From positions 17,125 through 81,124 of the forward strand of contig JAQSXR010000021.1 in assembly GCA_029256575.1 (NCBI GenBank): a DNA stretch of 64,000 nucleotides, given 5' to 3'. The DNA is from Clostridiales bacterium. Its GTDB lineage: Bacteria > Bacillota > Clostridia > Lachnospirales > JAQSXR01. A model generated the notes under the pieces. The model searched no databases and was not told the DNA's origin. It was given only the letters and a program-made list of their open reading frames with translations. Shown one piece after another: positions 18,908 to 27,831 of this stretch. Each line of letters starts with the position of its first letter. Within the stretch, counting starts at the first letter, position 1. The position numbers and the translations under genes are program-made.

Positions 18908-19351
18908 ATGAAAATTTCACAAATGGGCGAAACAGTTACTCAGGGAACAAGAGACTTTACAATTGGTCAAAAGATGTTGGTTGATATTAAAGGTAAGAAA
19001 ACAAAGGCAAGTTTAGTTGAAGCAGAAGTTGAGAATGAAACAATAAAAGAAATGCTTTGCCAAATCGAAGAAACATTAGAATGTGTAAAAATCATGCCTT
19101 CTAACGTAGTAGCAGAAATTGAAATTGATTTTATGATCAAATCAAGTGATGGATCAAATGAAATTGTACAACTAGAAACTAAGTTAAATGAAGCATTAAT
19201 AGCAGTAATTAATCAAGAAGTAATAGAAGCATTAGATGAAGATATTGAAGATGCTCATAATGATAGAGCAGATCTTTATGTTCGATTATTCTTGCCTTAT
19301 GAAGGTGGAGAAAGAGATTGGACTGAAGTATCTATTTTAGAACAAGACTAA
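18908..19351 (+). CDS. Conserved-looking cytoplasmic protein, unknown
   Basis: 147 aa, acidic, without signal peptide or membrane helix. The N terminus (MKISQMGETVTQGTRDFTIGQKMLVDIKGKKT) looks beta-rich, the middle helical (ETIKEMLCQIEETLECVKI), and the end acidic. I do not recognise the family. It starts 20 bp after the GntR/UTRA gene with a normal ATG and an AAGAGGA ribosome binding site, so it is probably in the same operon. Confidence 0.6.
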   Translation: MKISQMGETVTQGTRDFTIGQKMLVDIKGKKTKASLVEAEVENETIKEMLCQIEETLECVKIMPSNVVAEIEIDFMIKSSDGSNEIVQLETKLNEALIAVINQEVIEALDEDIEDAHNDRADLYVRLFLPYEGGERDWTEVSILEQD

Positions 19352-19439
19352 TAAATTTATATTTAGTATGTACAACAAACACATAGCTGTGTTATATTTT
19401 TACATGATAAATAAATTTTAATTATAGGAGGGATTTAAT

Positions 19440-19646
19440 ATGGCAATCGTAATAAATAAAGACATGATTATAGGAGAAATAATTACAATTGATAGTGGGA
19501 TTATTCCAATACTTTTACAATCAGGTATGCACTGTCTTGGATGCCCATCAGCACAAGGGGAATCATTAGCTGATGCAACAGAGGTTCATGGAATTAATGC
19601 AGATGAGCTTGTGAATCAAATAAATGAGTACTTAGCTTTAAAATAA
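19440..19646 (+). CDS. DUF1858 (hybrid-cluster-associated redox disulfide) protein
   Basis: 68 aa with the family's layout: MIIGEIITIDSGIIPILLQSGMHCLGCPSAQGESLADATEVHG and a helix at the end. The CxxC (HCLGCP) is the likely redox-active or metal-binding pair. These short proteins occur in anaerobes, often alone or beside hybrid cluster genes, and the exact role is unknown. Start: ATG after AGGAGGG. A strong palindromic terminator follows, shared with the convergent mecA-like gene. Confidence 0.88.
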   Translation: MAIVINKDMIIGEIITIDSGIIPILLQSGMHCLGCPSAQGESLADATEVHGINADELVNQINEYLALK

Positions 19647-19666
19647 TAATAAAATATATAATCTTT

Positions 19667-19699
19667 AAAGGGGGATGCTCAATGAGCATCCCCCTCTTT
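19667..19699. terminator. Bidirectional terminator between DUF1858 and mecA-like genes
   Basis: AAAGGGGGATGCTC is mirrored by GAGCATCCCCCTCTTT with a 4-base loop; GC-rich stem flanked by A- and T-rich sequence, between convergent genes. Confidence 0.85.
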
Positions 19700-19703
19700 A
19701 ACA

Positions 19704-20471
19704 CTAAATAAGCGATAATACATATAAAGCGTTGTCTTTCACAATAACGTCAAAATGTTCATCAAAATATGCGGTACTTACAATAGTAACGCGTTCACGT
19801 TTACCATGTTCTGCTGCAATGTGTACATAATTACTGAATTCCTCTGAAGTATGTTCTGATTTTGTCATTAGTAAGTAGTATATATTAGAGCTTGGATTCT
19901 TGTATAAGGTATTAATTCCATTATAGCTTGGAGTAAGAATTTTACCTAAGAAGCTAATATCATCTAAAGTCTTAAATGAAAATAATTTTACTACTTGAGC
20001 ATTTGCTTCTTCATCCGTTTCCTTTGATTGAGCCTTCTTTGTATTGGAACCAAGTGAATTAAATAAGCTATCTACTAATTCAAGAGTTGAATTTGATATA
20101 CCAGATTCAATTTCAATATCATAGCTATCTTCGTCTTCGTCATCAATTTCATTATCATCAAAGTCCAGTGGGAGCATCTCCTCTGTCTGCGAAAATTTTG
20201 CAAATCTTGTATCTAGTTCATCCGGGTCATCTACCTTTGTTACTATTAACATCAAACAATCTGATGAAAGAGGAATTGCTTCTATCACTAAAGGGATATC
20301 CTCAACTTCAAAACCGAGTTCATATGAAGCTTGGTGCATAAGATCTCTGAATAATTCTTTTGCCTTCTCTGTACCATAAGCTAACTCACTGATTCGAAGT
20401 TCACGATCTAGTAAATCTGATTTATTAAGTGTACAACGTATTTGTTTATCGCTAATTTTTTCTAGTTTCAT
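19704..20471 (-). CDS. mecA: MecA-like adaptor protein
   Basis: 255 aa with the MecA layout: an N-terminal substrate-binding part (about 1-95, MKLEKISDKQIRCTLNKSDLLDRELRISELAYGTEKAKELFRDLMHQA), a long acidic linker (about 100-155, DDNEIDDEDEDSYDIEIESG), and a C-terminal part (about 165-255) that in the family binds ClpC. MecA-type adaptors deliver regulators to the ClpCP protease. Length is slightly above Bacillus MecA (about 218 aa) because of the linker. It stands alone; start ATG after GAGAGGATGTG. Confidence 0.85.
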   Translation of the reverse strand: MKLEKISDKQIRCTLNKSDLLDRELRISELAYGTEKAKELFRDLMHQASYELGFEVEDIPLVIEAIPLSSDCLMLIVTKVDDPDELDTRFAKFSQTEEMLPLDFDDNEIDDEDEDSYDIEIESGISNSTLELVDSLFNSLGSNTKKAQSKETDEEANAQVVKLFSFKTLDDISFLGKILTPSYNGINTLYKNPSSNIYYLLMTKSEHTSEEFSNYVHIAAEHGKRERVTIVSTAYFDEHFDVIVKDNALYVLSLI

Positions 20472-20741
20472 AGTATCACATCCTCTCTAAAGAGTATCTA
20501 AACATAAAGATGCATCTAGACAAATATTTGTTTTATAGTAATAATATATTAATTATAATCATTTATGTGTTATATGTAAAGTGGTTTAGAGATAGATTGG
20601 TGTGACAAATTGTTACATATATGTATATTTAAGATAAATATACCACCACAAAATGATATAAAAATAAAGGAATGGTACTTAAAGGTGCAATTTATAGGGG
20701 GGAGTGGTATAATAGCACTATAAATTACTTGGAGGAAAATC

Positions 20742-21644
20742 ATGGACAATAGCAATAAAAAATATCTCTACATATTCCAAGCTTTGTTAGCAGTCCTGCT
20801 TTATACAGTTGTTCAAGAAACGATGCACTATGCGTTTACTTTTTTGCTTGCACTTTTAAAAGGAAGCTCATCTTCCTATATAAAAAATTTAGTAGAATAT
20901 ATTGCAAACAATGGGGAACAACAGTTTATTAGTCTGATAGCACTAGTGGCAGCAGGATTAATTTGCATTCCAGTTTACTATAAATGGTATAGATACACAA
21001 TACGTTTTAAGAAGCACATTATAATAAAAGAAGCACTTTCTCTAAAAAATTTGTTTTTAATTTTTCTGGCTGGTATAAGTGCAAATTTATTTATTGCTTC
21101 AATTATAGAGCTATTCAGTATAACAAAATATTTTGCTGGATATGAGGAGTCTATAAGTTTATTGTCTGATGGGAATATAATATTGTCAACAGTCCTTGTA
21201 GTTATAATAGCCCCAATCTGTGAAGAACTCTTAAACCGTGGTATTGTTTATGAAAAAATCAAAGCACAGTTTACGCGTTTGCCTGCAATTATTATACAAG
21301 CAGCCATTTTTGCTATTATGCATGGTAATATGCTTCAAATAATATATGCTTTTATATTAGGACTTCTTTTAGGATATATATATGAGAAGTATAAGTCAAT
21401 TTATGCACCTATTTTTATGCATTTATTATTTAATGCAACGACTAAGGCAAATGCATATATTTTTACTGATAAAATAATTAATAATAATTCAATTATGGTA
21501 GGGGTATGCTTATTCTCTGGGATAGTATTATTTCTAGCAATGAAATATATTAGGAACAGTACTACGATTGAATATATTCAAGAGCCAGGCTTTCAAATGT
21601 TTGATTTGAAACAACTAGGTAGTGGGGACGATTTGAATGTTTAA
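20742..21644 (+). CDS. CPBP-family intramembrane metalloprotease
   Basis: 300 aa with about seven to eight hydrophobic segments. The C-terminal half carries the CPBP (CAAX protease / bacteriocin-processing) motifs: EELLNRG (EExxxR) near residue 164, FAIMHGN near 190, and HLLFNATT near 225. These supply the glutamates and histidines of the active site. Substrates are unknown. It has a TATAAT at 20708-20713 and GGAGG before the ATG, and ends in its own terminator, so it is not part of the Tad-like operon beginning 200 bp later. Confidence 0.88.
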   Translation: MDNSNKKYLYIFQALLAVLLYTVVQETMHYAFTFLLALLKGSSSSYIKNLVEYIANNGEQQFISLIALVAAGLICIPVYYKWYRYTIRFKKHIIIKEALSLKNLFLIFLAGISANLFIASIIELFSITKYFAGYEESISLLSDGNIILSTVLVVIIAPICEELLNRGIVYEKIKAQFTRLPAIIIQAAIFAIMHGNMLQIIYAFILGLLLGYIYEKYKSIYAPIFMHLLFNATTKANAYIFTDKIINNNSIMVGVCLFSGIVLFLAMKYIRNSTTIEYIQEPGFQMFDLKQLGSGDDLNV

Positions 21645-21679
21645 CACATAAGTTTCATATAAAACAAAAACTAGGAACG

Positions 21680-21710
21680 AAAGACTATAGAAATATAGTC
21701 TTTTGTTTTG
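21680..21710 (+). terminator. Intrinsic terminator after the CPBP gene
   Basis: AAAGACTATA pairs with TATAGTCTTT across a 4-base loop (GAAA), followed by TGTTTTG. Confidence 0.8.
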
Positions 21711-21881
21711 GTATATTAGGTTTAGGAATTTGAAAATTATTTATATTAAATATATATATATAACAGGATGATATAAAGAGGTTATATCTAAATATATTTA
21801 TATTAATTTGCATTGTCCGAAAGAGACTTATAGAGAGGAGGTAATAATTTAGAAGTCTTATCTAAGTATAAAATTATTAAT

Positions 21882-23144
21882 ATGTTAGGGGAGGGGGGCG
21901 CATCAAAAGTATATTTAGCAGAACAGTTAAATATACAAAGGAAATGTGCAATCAAATGTATCGATAAGAGGCAAGAAGCCTATGGTCTACTTAAGAATGA
22001 GTATATGCTAATAAAGCAGCTAGAACACGTTGGAATACCACGGATTTATGATGTGGAGGAAGATGATAAGAACCTCTATATTATTGAAGAGTATATATGT
22101 GGGATGACCTTAGTGGAATTTCTTAATTCTAATTCAATGACAGAAAAAGAGTCACTTGATGTTATATTGCAGTTATGTAATATAATCGAATATTTACATA
22201 CGGTTAATGATGAACCAATTATATATCAAGATTTAAAACCAGATAATATTATTATTTGCAATAATAACCTCGTCAAATTAATTGATTTTGGGAGTGCTAT
22301 TACAAAATCGGAACTTAAAAATCAGAAGGTTAGGGGAATAACAGCCAACTTTGCAGCACCTGAACTATTCACAAATAAGTCAATAGATCATAGGGCTGAT
22401 ATCTATTCAATTGGTAAAATTCTAGAATATATAATAAAAAACAATTCTATAAACATTTCTAATTCAACAAATCTAATTCAAATCATAAAAGGGTGTTTGG
22501 AAGAATCTCCTTCAGATAGGTTCCCAAATATCAAATCAGTTATATCTAACATTCATGAAAAAATCACAGAAATATCAAGTAATCATCTCAGTAAGACAAT
22601 ATGTGTATTGGGCTCACAAAGAAGGATTGGAACGACATATACATCTCTTATTGTTGCCAAAGCGCTTGAGCGTATAGGACATACAGTACTAGTACGGGAA
22701 AATAATTCCAATACTAGTTTTGACCACCTGTTGGAAAGAAACAATATTAAGTTAGGGGGAGATAATTCATATATGATAAAGGGTATTCACCTCCAACCAG
22801 CATCTATTGAAGGAAATCAGCTCGAGAACTATCAGTATATAGTTGAGGATTGCGGGGAAATCAATAGTGAGCGTATACCAAAAGCAGATTTCTATATTAT
22901 TGTAATGGGAACAAGGGAATGGGAGTTATGTTATACCGAAAAGCTTATAGTCAGATTGAATAAGGTTACGAACAGTTTATATGTGTTTAATCTCACAACA
23001 GATACCATGTTTAGTCAAATAAAATATGTATTAGGAAAAAGATGCTGTATACAAATGCCGTATATTAAAAATCCCTTTAAATTAGACAAGGGGTTTATAA
23101 AGGAGATAATGGAGGGATTAGATAAATTAAAATACCAAATTTAA
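21882..23144 (+). CDS. Ser/Thr protein kinase fused to a CpaE/MinD-like domain, first gene of the Tad-like operon
   Basis: 420 aa from the first standard start. Kinase domain (about 1-225): glycine loop LGEGGASKVYLAE, ATP-lysine CAIKC (about 25), catalytic YQDLKPDN, metal-binding DFGSA and activation segment ITANFAAPEL are all present, so it looks active. A ParA/CpaE-like domain follows (about 238-420; CVLGSQRRIGTTYTSLIVAKALERIGHTVLV) whose P-loop is degenerate. The real N terminus is probably further upstream: frame and homology (LSKYKIIN before MLGEG) continue back to 21849, where a perfect AGGAGGT lies 6 bp before TTA. It has no membrane helix and probably controls assembly of the machine encoded downstream. 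Confidence 0.88.
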   Translation: MLGEGGASKVYLAEQLNIQRKCAIKCIDKRQEAYGLLKNEYMLIKQLEHVGIPRIYDVEEDDKNLYIIEEYICGMTLVEFLNSNSMTEKESLDVILQLCNIIEYLHTVNDEPIIYQDLKPDNIIICNNNLVKLIDFGSAITKSELKNQKVRGITANFAAPELFTNKSIDHRADIYSIGKILEYIIKNNSINISNSTNLIQIIKGCLEESPSDRFPNIKSVISNIHEKITEISSNHLSKTICVLGSQRRIGTTYTSLIVAKALERIGHTVLVRENNSNTSFDHLLERNNIKLGGDNSYMIKGIHLQPASIEGNQLENYQYIVEDCGEINSERIPKADFYIIVMGTREWELCYTEKLIVRLNKVTNSLYVFNLTTDTMFSQIKYVLGKRCCIQMPYIKNPFKLDKGFIKEIMEGLDKLKYQI

Positions 23145-23155
23145 GATCAGGCATT

Positions 23156-23749
23156 TTGTTGCCAGGGAGAAAAGAAGGAACTAATAAAGCAGGGGGGAAA
23201 ACAATTGCAGTCATTGGTGTAGGAAAGAGTGTAGGTGTGACGTACATATCTATTTCTATCGCACACTACTTAAGATCACTTGGATATCGAGTTGCAGTGC
23301 TAGAACGAAACAAAGAGAGCCATTTTAGTTACCTGGAAAAGAATCTTTGGGTAAACAGAGAGAATGAGAAAGGATTCCGCTATCAAGGAGTAGATTATTA
23401 TAAGGATGTTGGGGAAGAAGAATTACTTATCTCAAGCAGGTATGACTATTATGTATTTGATGTTGGAACGGGAAGAAATGCGATAAAGGAAATTGCACGG
23501 GCCAATTGTAAAATAGTAATAGGGTTGAATTGTGAATGGCGAATGGATGAAATACAGGAGTTCTATGATACCTATGGAAAGGAAGAGTGGTTTAGACAGG
23601 CTAATTTTATAATGAATATGTCAAATAAATATAATAATAAAGGAAACAAAATAATAAGGGAGGATTTCTATTATATTTCTTACATATGGGATAAGTTCAA
23701 GGTTAAACCGGAGGTTAGGCAGCAGTTTAGAAGTATTATTGGACTGTGA
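23156..23749 (+). CDS. ParA/CpaE-like protein of the Tad-like operon
   Basis: 197 aa. GGKTIAVIGVGKSVGVTYISISIAHYLRSLGYRVAVLERN is a ParA/MinD fold opening in which the usual KGGxGKT is replaced by GVGKSVGVTY. The next parts (YYVFDVGTGRN, CKIVIGLNCEWRMDEI) match the later strands of the fold. In Tad systems CpaE-type proteins localise the machine to a cell pole or site. Start is TTG at 23156 or 23159 with a weak ribosome binding site; it lies 12 bp after the kinase gene. Confidence 0.8.
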   Translation: MLPGRKEGTNKAGGKTIAVIGVGKSVGVTYISISIAHYLRSLGYRVAVLERNKESHFSYLEKNLWVNRENEKGFRYQGVDYYKDVGEEELLISSRYDYYVFDVGTGRNAIKEIARANCKIVIGLNCEWRMDEIQEFYDTYGKEEWFRQANFIMNMSNKYNNKGNKIIREDFYYISYIWDKFKVKPEVRQQFRSIIGL

Positions 23750-23785
23750 TTAGGTATATAAAAACTAATAATAAGGGAGTGTGGA

Positions 23786-24604
23786 ATGAAAGTATCAAAG
23801 CAAAGAAAGAAGAGCAATTTGATAGCTGGACTAACGGGAGGGCTAGCTACATTATTAATCGTAGTTATTTGTACGGGAGTGTATCTAAGATTTATGAAAG
23901 AGGAAAAGAAAGATATATCATTAGAGGAATATGTACATATAGATAATCTAAAAAAAGTTGTTGTTACAAAAGAAGATATTATAATGGGAGACAAAATTAC
24001 AGCTGAGATGCTTGACGTTGTATATATTGAGGGAGAAGCAACAGAATATGCGCTTGATCTGACAGATATAATTGGAAAGAGAAGTGGGGGCAATATTCTA
24101 AAAGGAATGCCAATTGTTAAGAATAACCTTTTTGAGGACATTGTGGTTAGTGATGATTTAAGAAATCATGAGATTACGTATATTGAACTTCCATCACTTT
24201 TAAAAAAGGGAGATTATATCGACATAAGAATTGTATTTCCTGATGGCGAAGACTACATAGTTGTATCAAAGAAGCAGGTACAACGCGTGGAGTACAGTGA
24301 AGAAGGGACTTTGTTCTCGACAATGTGGGTTAATTTGCAAGAGAATGAGAGGTTACATTTATCAAGCGCTATCGTTGAAGCTGCAGCATATGAAACTGCG
24401 AAAATATATGCAATAAGTTATGTGCTACCAGATCTACAAGAAGAGGCGATTGTGAATTATCCAGTTAATACAAATGTATATGAGCTCATAATTAATAACC
24501 CAAATATCGTAGATGAAGCGATTAAGAAGTTAACCATAAGAGGAGAGAATACCTATGTAAAAGGAGACGAGGAGGATATCATAAAATACCAATATGAGGA
24601 GTGA
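23786..24604 (+). CDS. CpaB/RcpC-like protein with SAF domain
   Basis: 272 aa. One N-terminal membrane helix (about 12-34, GLTGGLATLLIVVICTGVYL) is followed by an SAF domain (about 53-115; VVVTKEDIIMGDKITAEMLDVVYIEGEATEYALD, ILKGMPIVKNNLFED), as in CpaB/RcpC. A second beta-rich half (140-260) follows. In Gram-negatives RcpC/CpaB works with the secretin; here no outer membrane exists, so the domain would face the wall. ATG after AAGGGAGTG. Spacing to both neighbours is short, indicating cotranscription. Confidence 0.85.
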   Translation: MKVSKQRKKSNLIAGLTGGLATLLIVVICTGVYLRFMKEEKKDISLEEYVHIDNLKKVVVTKEDIIMGDKITAEMLDVVYIEGEATEYALDLTDIIGKRSGGNILKGMPIVKNNLFEDIVVSDDLRNHEITYIELPSLLKKGDYIDIRIVFPDGEDYIVVSKKQVQRVEYSEEGTLFSTMWVNLQENERLHLSSAIVEAAAYETAKIYAISYVLPDLQEEAIVNYPVNTNVYELIINNPNIVDEAIKKLTIRGENTYVKGDEEDIIKYQYEE

Positions 24605-24609
24605 TATAA

Positions 24610-25224
24610 ATGAATTTATTTGTTATTGGAGTACAAAATGAAAACAAGCATAGATTTATATGCTATCTTGGTAAATATTTAAGCGGGAAATACAAAGTAG
24701 GGATTGTTTCTCTCTATAAAAAAGATTGTTATGATATTGATGTTTTCGAAATAGAAGAACGTGAAGATTTAATAATTAACAGCACGATATCAAATACATA
24801 TGATTATGATGTGATTATTTATGATATTTGCAAAGATAGAGAATCATTAGAGGATGGAAATAAGATTTTCTATTCTACGATAGATAAGGCGGATATGGAT
24901 AAGAATAAGCCTAATTTCACGACAAGTTCTTTATCTGATCAATCATTCATTGTATATGATAACCTTATAAAGGGATCTTGCATTGATAAAAGATTTATTT
25001 GTAATTATTTATTGGGAGAGGGTAATGTTCCTAAGAAAATATTTTTTATACACTATAATCTAGATACACAACGAGTATTAATGGAAAATGATTTTAAGCA
25101 ATGTTACTCATTGAAAAGGTTAAGGGGTGAATACTTAAGCACGATTGTTAATTTGTGTACCTTAATGGAATTAACAGGAGGGGATGAGACAAAAAAAATC
25201 CTAAAAGTATGCGAGGGGAGATAG
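24610..25224 (+). CDS. ParA/CpaE-like, nucleotide-site-poor protein of the Tad-like operon
   Basis: 204 aa. The pattern of the first part (MNLFVIGVQNENKHRFICYLGKYLSGKYKVGIVSLYKKD) has the strand-loop-helix of a ParA fold but no P-loop lysine. YDYDVIIYDICKD could be the Walker B-like strand. A further segment (KKIFFIHYNLDTQRVL) gives another strand. It could be a structural or regulatory partner of the adjacent MinD-like protein. I rate the family call as inference from pattern and position. It starts 5 bp after the SAF gene and ends 1 bp before the next gene. Confidence 0.6.
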   Translation: MNLFVIGVQNENKHRFICYLGKYLSGKYKVGIVSLYKKDCYDIDVFEIEEREDLIINSTISNTYDYDVIIYDICKDRESLEDGNKIFYSTIDKADMDKNKPNFTTSSLSDQSFIVYDNLIKGSCIDKRFICNYLLGEGNVPKKIFFIHYNLDTQRVLMENDFKQCYSLKRLRGEYLSTIVNLCTLMELTGGDETKKILKVCEGR

Positions 25225-25225
25225 A

Positions 25226-26023
25226 ATGCAAATTGCTTTTTGGACAAATGTGAATGGTTTGGGTGGAAATTCTGCAATAGCAGCTGTGGTTGCAGGAACT
25301 CTTGCGTTGGAGAAAGGCTTGAGTACAGTAATTGTTGATAATGCAAGTAAACAAAGTAGAATTAATAATTTTTTTCAGATTAAGAGCAAGACTTCTCCCC
25401 TATGGGAGAGTAAAGTAGGGGTAAATGGAGTTCTTCAATTAGCAAGGGTAGACAAGCTAACGGATACAAACATTAAAAACTATGCAAAAACTTTAGTGAA
25501 GAATGTAGGGTTTGATATATTTGAGGATAGATTTGAGTGTGAAAATGATTTGTTTGAAGAAAACAAGGACGTTTTTATGAAGAGTATAAAGTGCCTAAAT
25601 GAAGCTTATGATGTAGTTTGCTTTGATATTGGAGTGGGTATATCGAATGATTTGAGTAATTTGATATTGGAAAGGTCAGATATCATTGTTGTCAGTCTAA
25701 ATCAAAATAAGCAATTATGGAGTAATATGCTTACATTGATTAGTGAATCATCTTTGTTTTTGAATAAACAAATTATCTTTGTGATTGGTAGATATGACTA
25801 TAGATCAAGGGTAAAAGTGGTAAATTTAAAAAGAGAATTTAGATTAAAAAATACAATAGCAATACCCTATAATATAGACTTTATGGATAGTTGTAACGCT
25901 GGTAAGGTTATTGAATATTTACTAAGGAATTATAAGTGTAGCAAAAATGATGATAACTATGGATTTATAGAACAGGTTAATGAATTGGTAGAGGTAATAC
26001 TAGAAATGGGGGAGGACAAGTGA
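25226..26023 (+). CDS. MinD/ParA-like ATPase (CpaE type) of the Tad-like operon
   Basis: 265 aa. The MinD-type opening is IAFWTNVNGLGGNSAIAAVVAGTLALEKGLSTVIVDN, with a P-loop degenerate at the lysines (NGLGGNSA in place of KGGVGKT). YDVVCFDIGVGISNDLSNLILERSDIIVVSLNQN matches the Walker B-like and switch segments. It is probably a membrane-proximal localisation factor. ATG follows GGGGAGATAG; its stop overlaps the GTG start of the TadA-like gene (TGA/GTGA), showing tight translational coupling with the motor. Confidence 0.8.
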   Translation: MQIAFWTNVNGLGGNSAIAAVVAGTLALEKGLSTVIVDNASKQSRINNFFQIKSKTSPLWESKVGVNGVLQLARVDKLTDTNIKNYAKTLVKNVGFDIFEDRFECENDLFEENKDVFMKSIKCLNEAYDVVCFDIGVGISNDLSNLILERSDIIVVSLNQNKQLWSNMLTLISESSLFLNKQIIFVIGRYDYRSRVKVVNLKREFRLKNTIAIPYNIDFMDSCNAGKVIEYLLRNYKCSKNDDNYGFIEQVNELVEVILEMGEDK

Positions 26024-27831
26024 AAACATTTTTAATTATTAACCTTATCTGCTTATTAATTTGCTATATCGCCTTACTAATAGTCAAAAGAGGACCAAGA
26101 CAAATACAAGATGAGAGGGAAGTTCTATCTATTCCTATTTTAGTTGAGAAGGTAAAGGATGAACTTTATGAGCTAACCAGAAGTAACATATATGAGCTGG
26201 GGTTAGATTCGGATCAGCTAAAGAAGCGAATTGAAAGAAGAGGTGAATTAAAACAAGCGCTAAAGAACTGCGTATATGGGTCTAAGTCAGACAGAGAGTA
26301 TGTGAAAGAAATAATATATGGGGTATTAAAGGATAAGTACATAACAGAAGAAAATGTGAATGATATTATTCCATTTATGAAATCACATAAACTAACAAGT
26401 GAAGAGAAATTTGACATTGTATTATATGATTATAAACAAGAGTATGGGGATGAAGCTATTAATAGATTAGTGGGAAAGTATGAGCTAGCAGAAGAAAAAG
26501 TAAAAAACGACGTATGTGTATATGATGTAACCGGAGAAGAAATAGACGATATTTATGAAAAAGAAGGGGTTGTGTTAAGTTATAAGGATAAACTTAAGAT
26601 TATTACTCAAAGGGTATATCAAGATTATAAAGGGTTAGGGGTATTAGATGAAATTCGATTTATGAATATTGATGGGGTATCGGGAGGGGTGTCAGGTACT
26701 GAGCGATCGATAGGAATAGAAGAGAATAGTTTGCTTAGAAGTATCTGGATGTATTATAAGGGGAAGACAGTTAGGCTATCATTTATGAAATTTAGTTCTC
26801 TAAACGAATTAAAGCGAATCTGTCAAAATATATATCGATATAACAAGGCGGGTCAACTTTCAGAATGTAAAAGTTATATCATCAATGAATTAATAGATGG
26901 TTCAAGAGTTCTCGTTGTAAGACCTAGTTTTAGTGAAAGTTATGCTTTTTTTATCCGAAGGTTGCAGCATAATAAAGTAGTGCTTGAGGAATTAGTAACA
27001 GGTAAGAATTCTTCAACAGCAATTGAACTAATGAAGTTCTTGGTTAAGGGCTGCCAAGTAACGTCTATAACAGGTTCTCAAGGCTCCGGTAAAACAACTT
27101 TGTTAATGGCCCTAGTAAAGCATATATACGGGACTTTAACATTAAGAGTACAGGAGACAGCATTTGAATTACATCTTAGAAATTTATACCCAACAAGAAA
27201 TATATTAAGCTTTCGCGAAACGGAATATGTAAGTGGGCAGGAGGGGCTGGACTTACAGAAAAAGACAGACGGAGCAGTAAATATATTAGGGGAAATTGCC
27301 ACAGATGAAGTAGCCGCTTGGATGCTACAAATGGCCCAAGTTGCATCCTTATTTACATTATTTACGCACCATGCCAAAACTGTTGATACTCTAATAATGT
27401 CACTTCGAAATTCATTATTAAAGTGTGAGGTTTTCAATAATGAGAAAATAGCGGAGCAGCAGGTGGTTCAAGTACTTAATTTTGATATTCATCTTAATAA
27501 AACCTTCGATGGAAAAAGGTATATAGAGAGAGTAACTGAAATTATTCCTATCAGTCAAACGAAAGAATATCCATCCCTGTATAAGGAGAATAAAGAAGAA
27601 TTTTTAGATAATATCCAAGAGTATTTCTATAGATCTACCGATAGAAAGCAGTATGAATATGTTAATATTCTTGAGTACATAAATGGGGAATATATAATAA
27701 TGAATCCAATTTCTTCCCAAACGATTGATGACATGAATAAATATATGAATGTGAAGGATCAAAGAGAGTTTAAACGATTTATTGAGAATAATTGGGGGGA
27801 TGGGGTTGAAATGGAAAGAATGGCTTTATAG
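26020..27831 (+). CDS. TadA/CpaF-type secretion ATPase with N-terminal membrane helix
   Basis: 603 aa. A hydrophobic helix at 4-23 (FLIINLICLLICYIALLIV) opens the protein, unusual for this soluble ATPase class. An N-terminal helical part (40-190) is followed by the CpaF domain (about 200-540). Walker A is TGSQGSGKTTLLMAL (about 350), Asp-box RVQETAFELHL, Walker B-like ILGEIATDEVA, and the His box FTLFTHHAKT. The family powers pilin assembly or export. GTG start overlaps the MinD-like gene by 4 bp; the TadBC-like gene overlaps its end. Confidence 0.88.
   Translation: MKTFLIINLICLLICYIALLIVKRGPRQIQDEREVLSIPILVEKVKDELYELTRSNIYELGLDSDQLKKRIERRGELKQALKNCVYGSKSDREYVKEIIYGVLKDKYITEENVNDIIPFMKSHKLTSEEKFDIVLYDYKQEYGDEAINRLVGKYELAEEKVKNDVCVYDVTGEEIDDIYEKEGVVLSYKDKLKIITQRVYQDYKGLGVLDEIRFMNIDGVSGGVSGTERSIGIEENSLLRSIWMYYKGKTVRLSFMKFSSLNELKRICQNIYRYNKAGQLSECKSYIINELIDGSRVLVVRPSFSESYAFFIRRLQHNKVVLEELVTGKNSSTAIELMKFLVKGCQVTSITGSQGSGKTTLLMALVKHIYGTLTLRVQETAFELHLRNLYPTRNILSFRETEYVSGQEGLDLQKKTDGAVNILGEIATDEVAAWMLQMAQVASLFTLFTHHAKTVDTLIMSLRNSLLKCEVFNNEKIAEQQVVQVLNFDIHLNKTFDGKRYIERVTEIIPISQTKEYPSLYKENKEEFLDNIQEYFYRSTDRKQYEYVNILEYINGEYIIMNPISSQTIDDMNKYMNVKDQREFKRFIENNWGDGVEMERMAL

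Noticed and set aside
23680-24141. Minus-strand 153-aa ORF in the Tad-like operon
   Set aside because: Antisense to the SAF gene with no ribosome binding site or recognisable motif.
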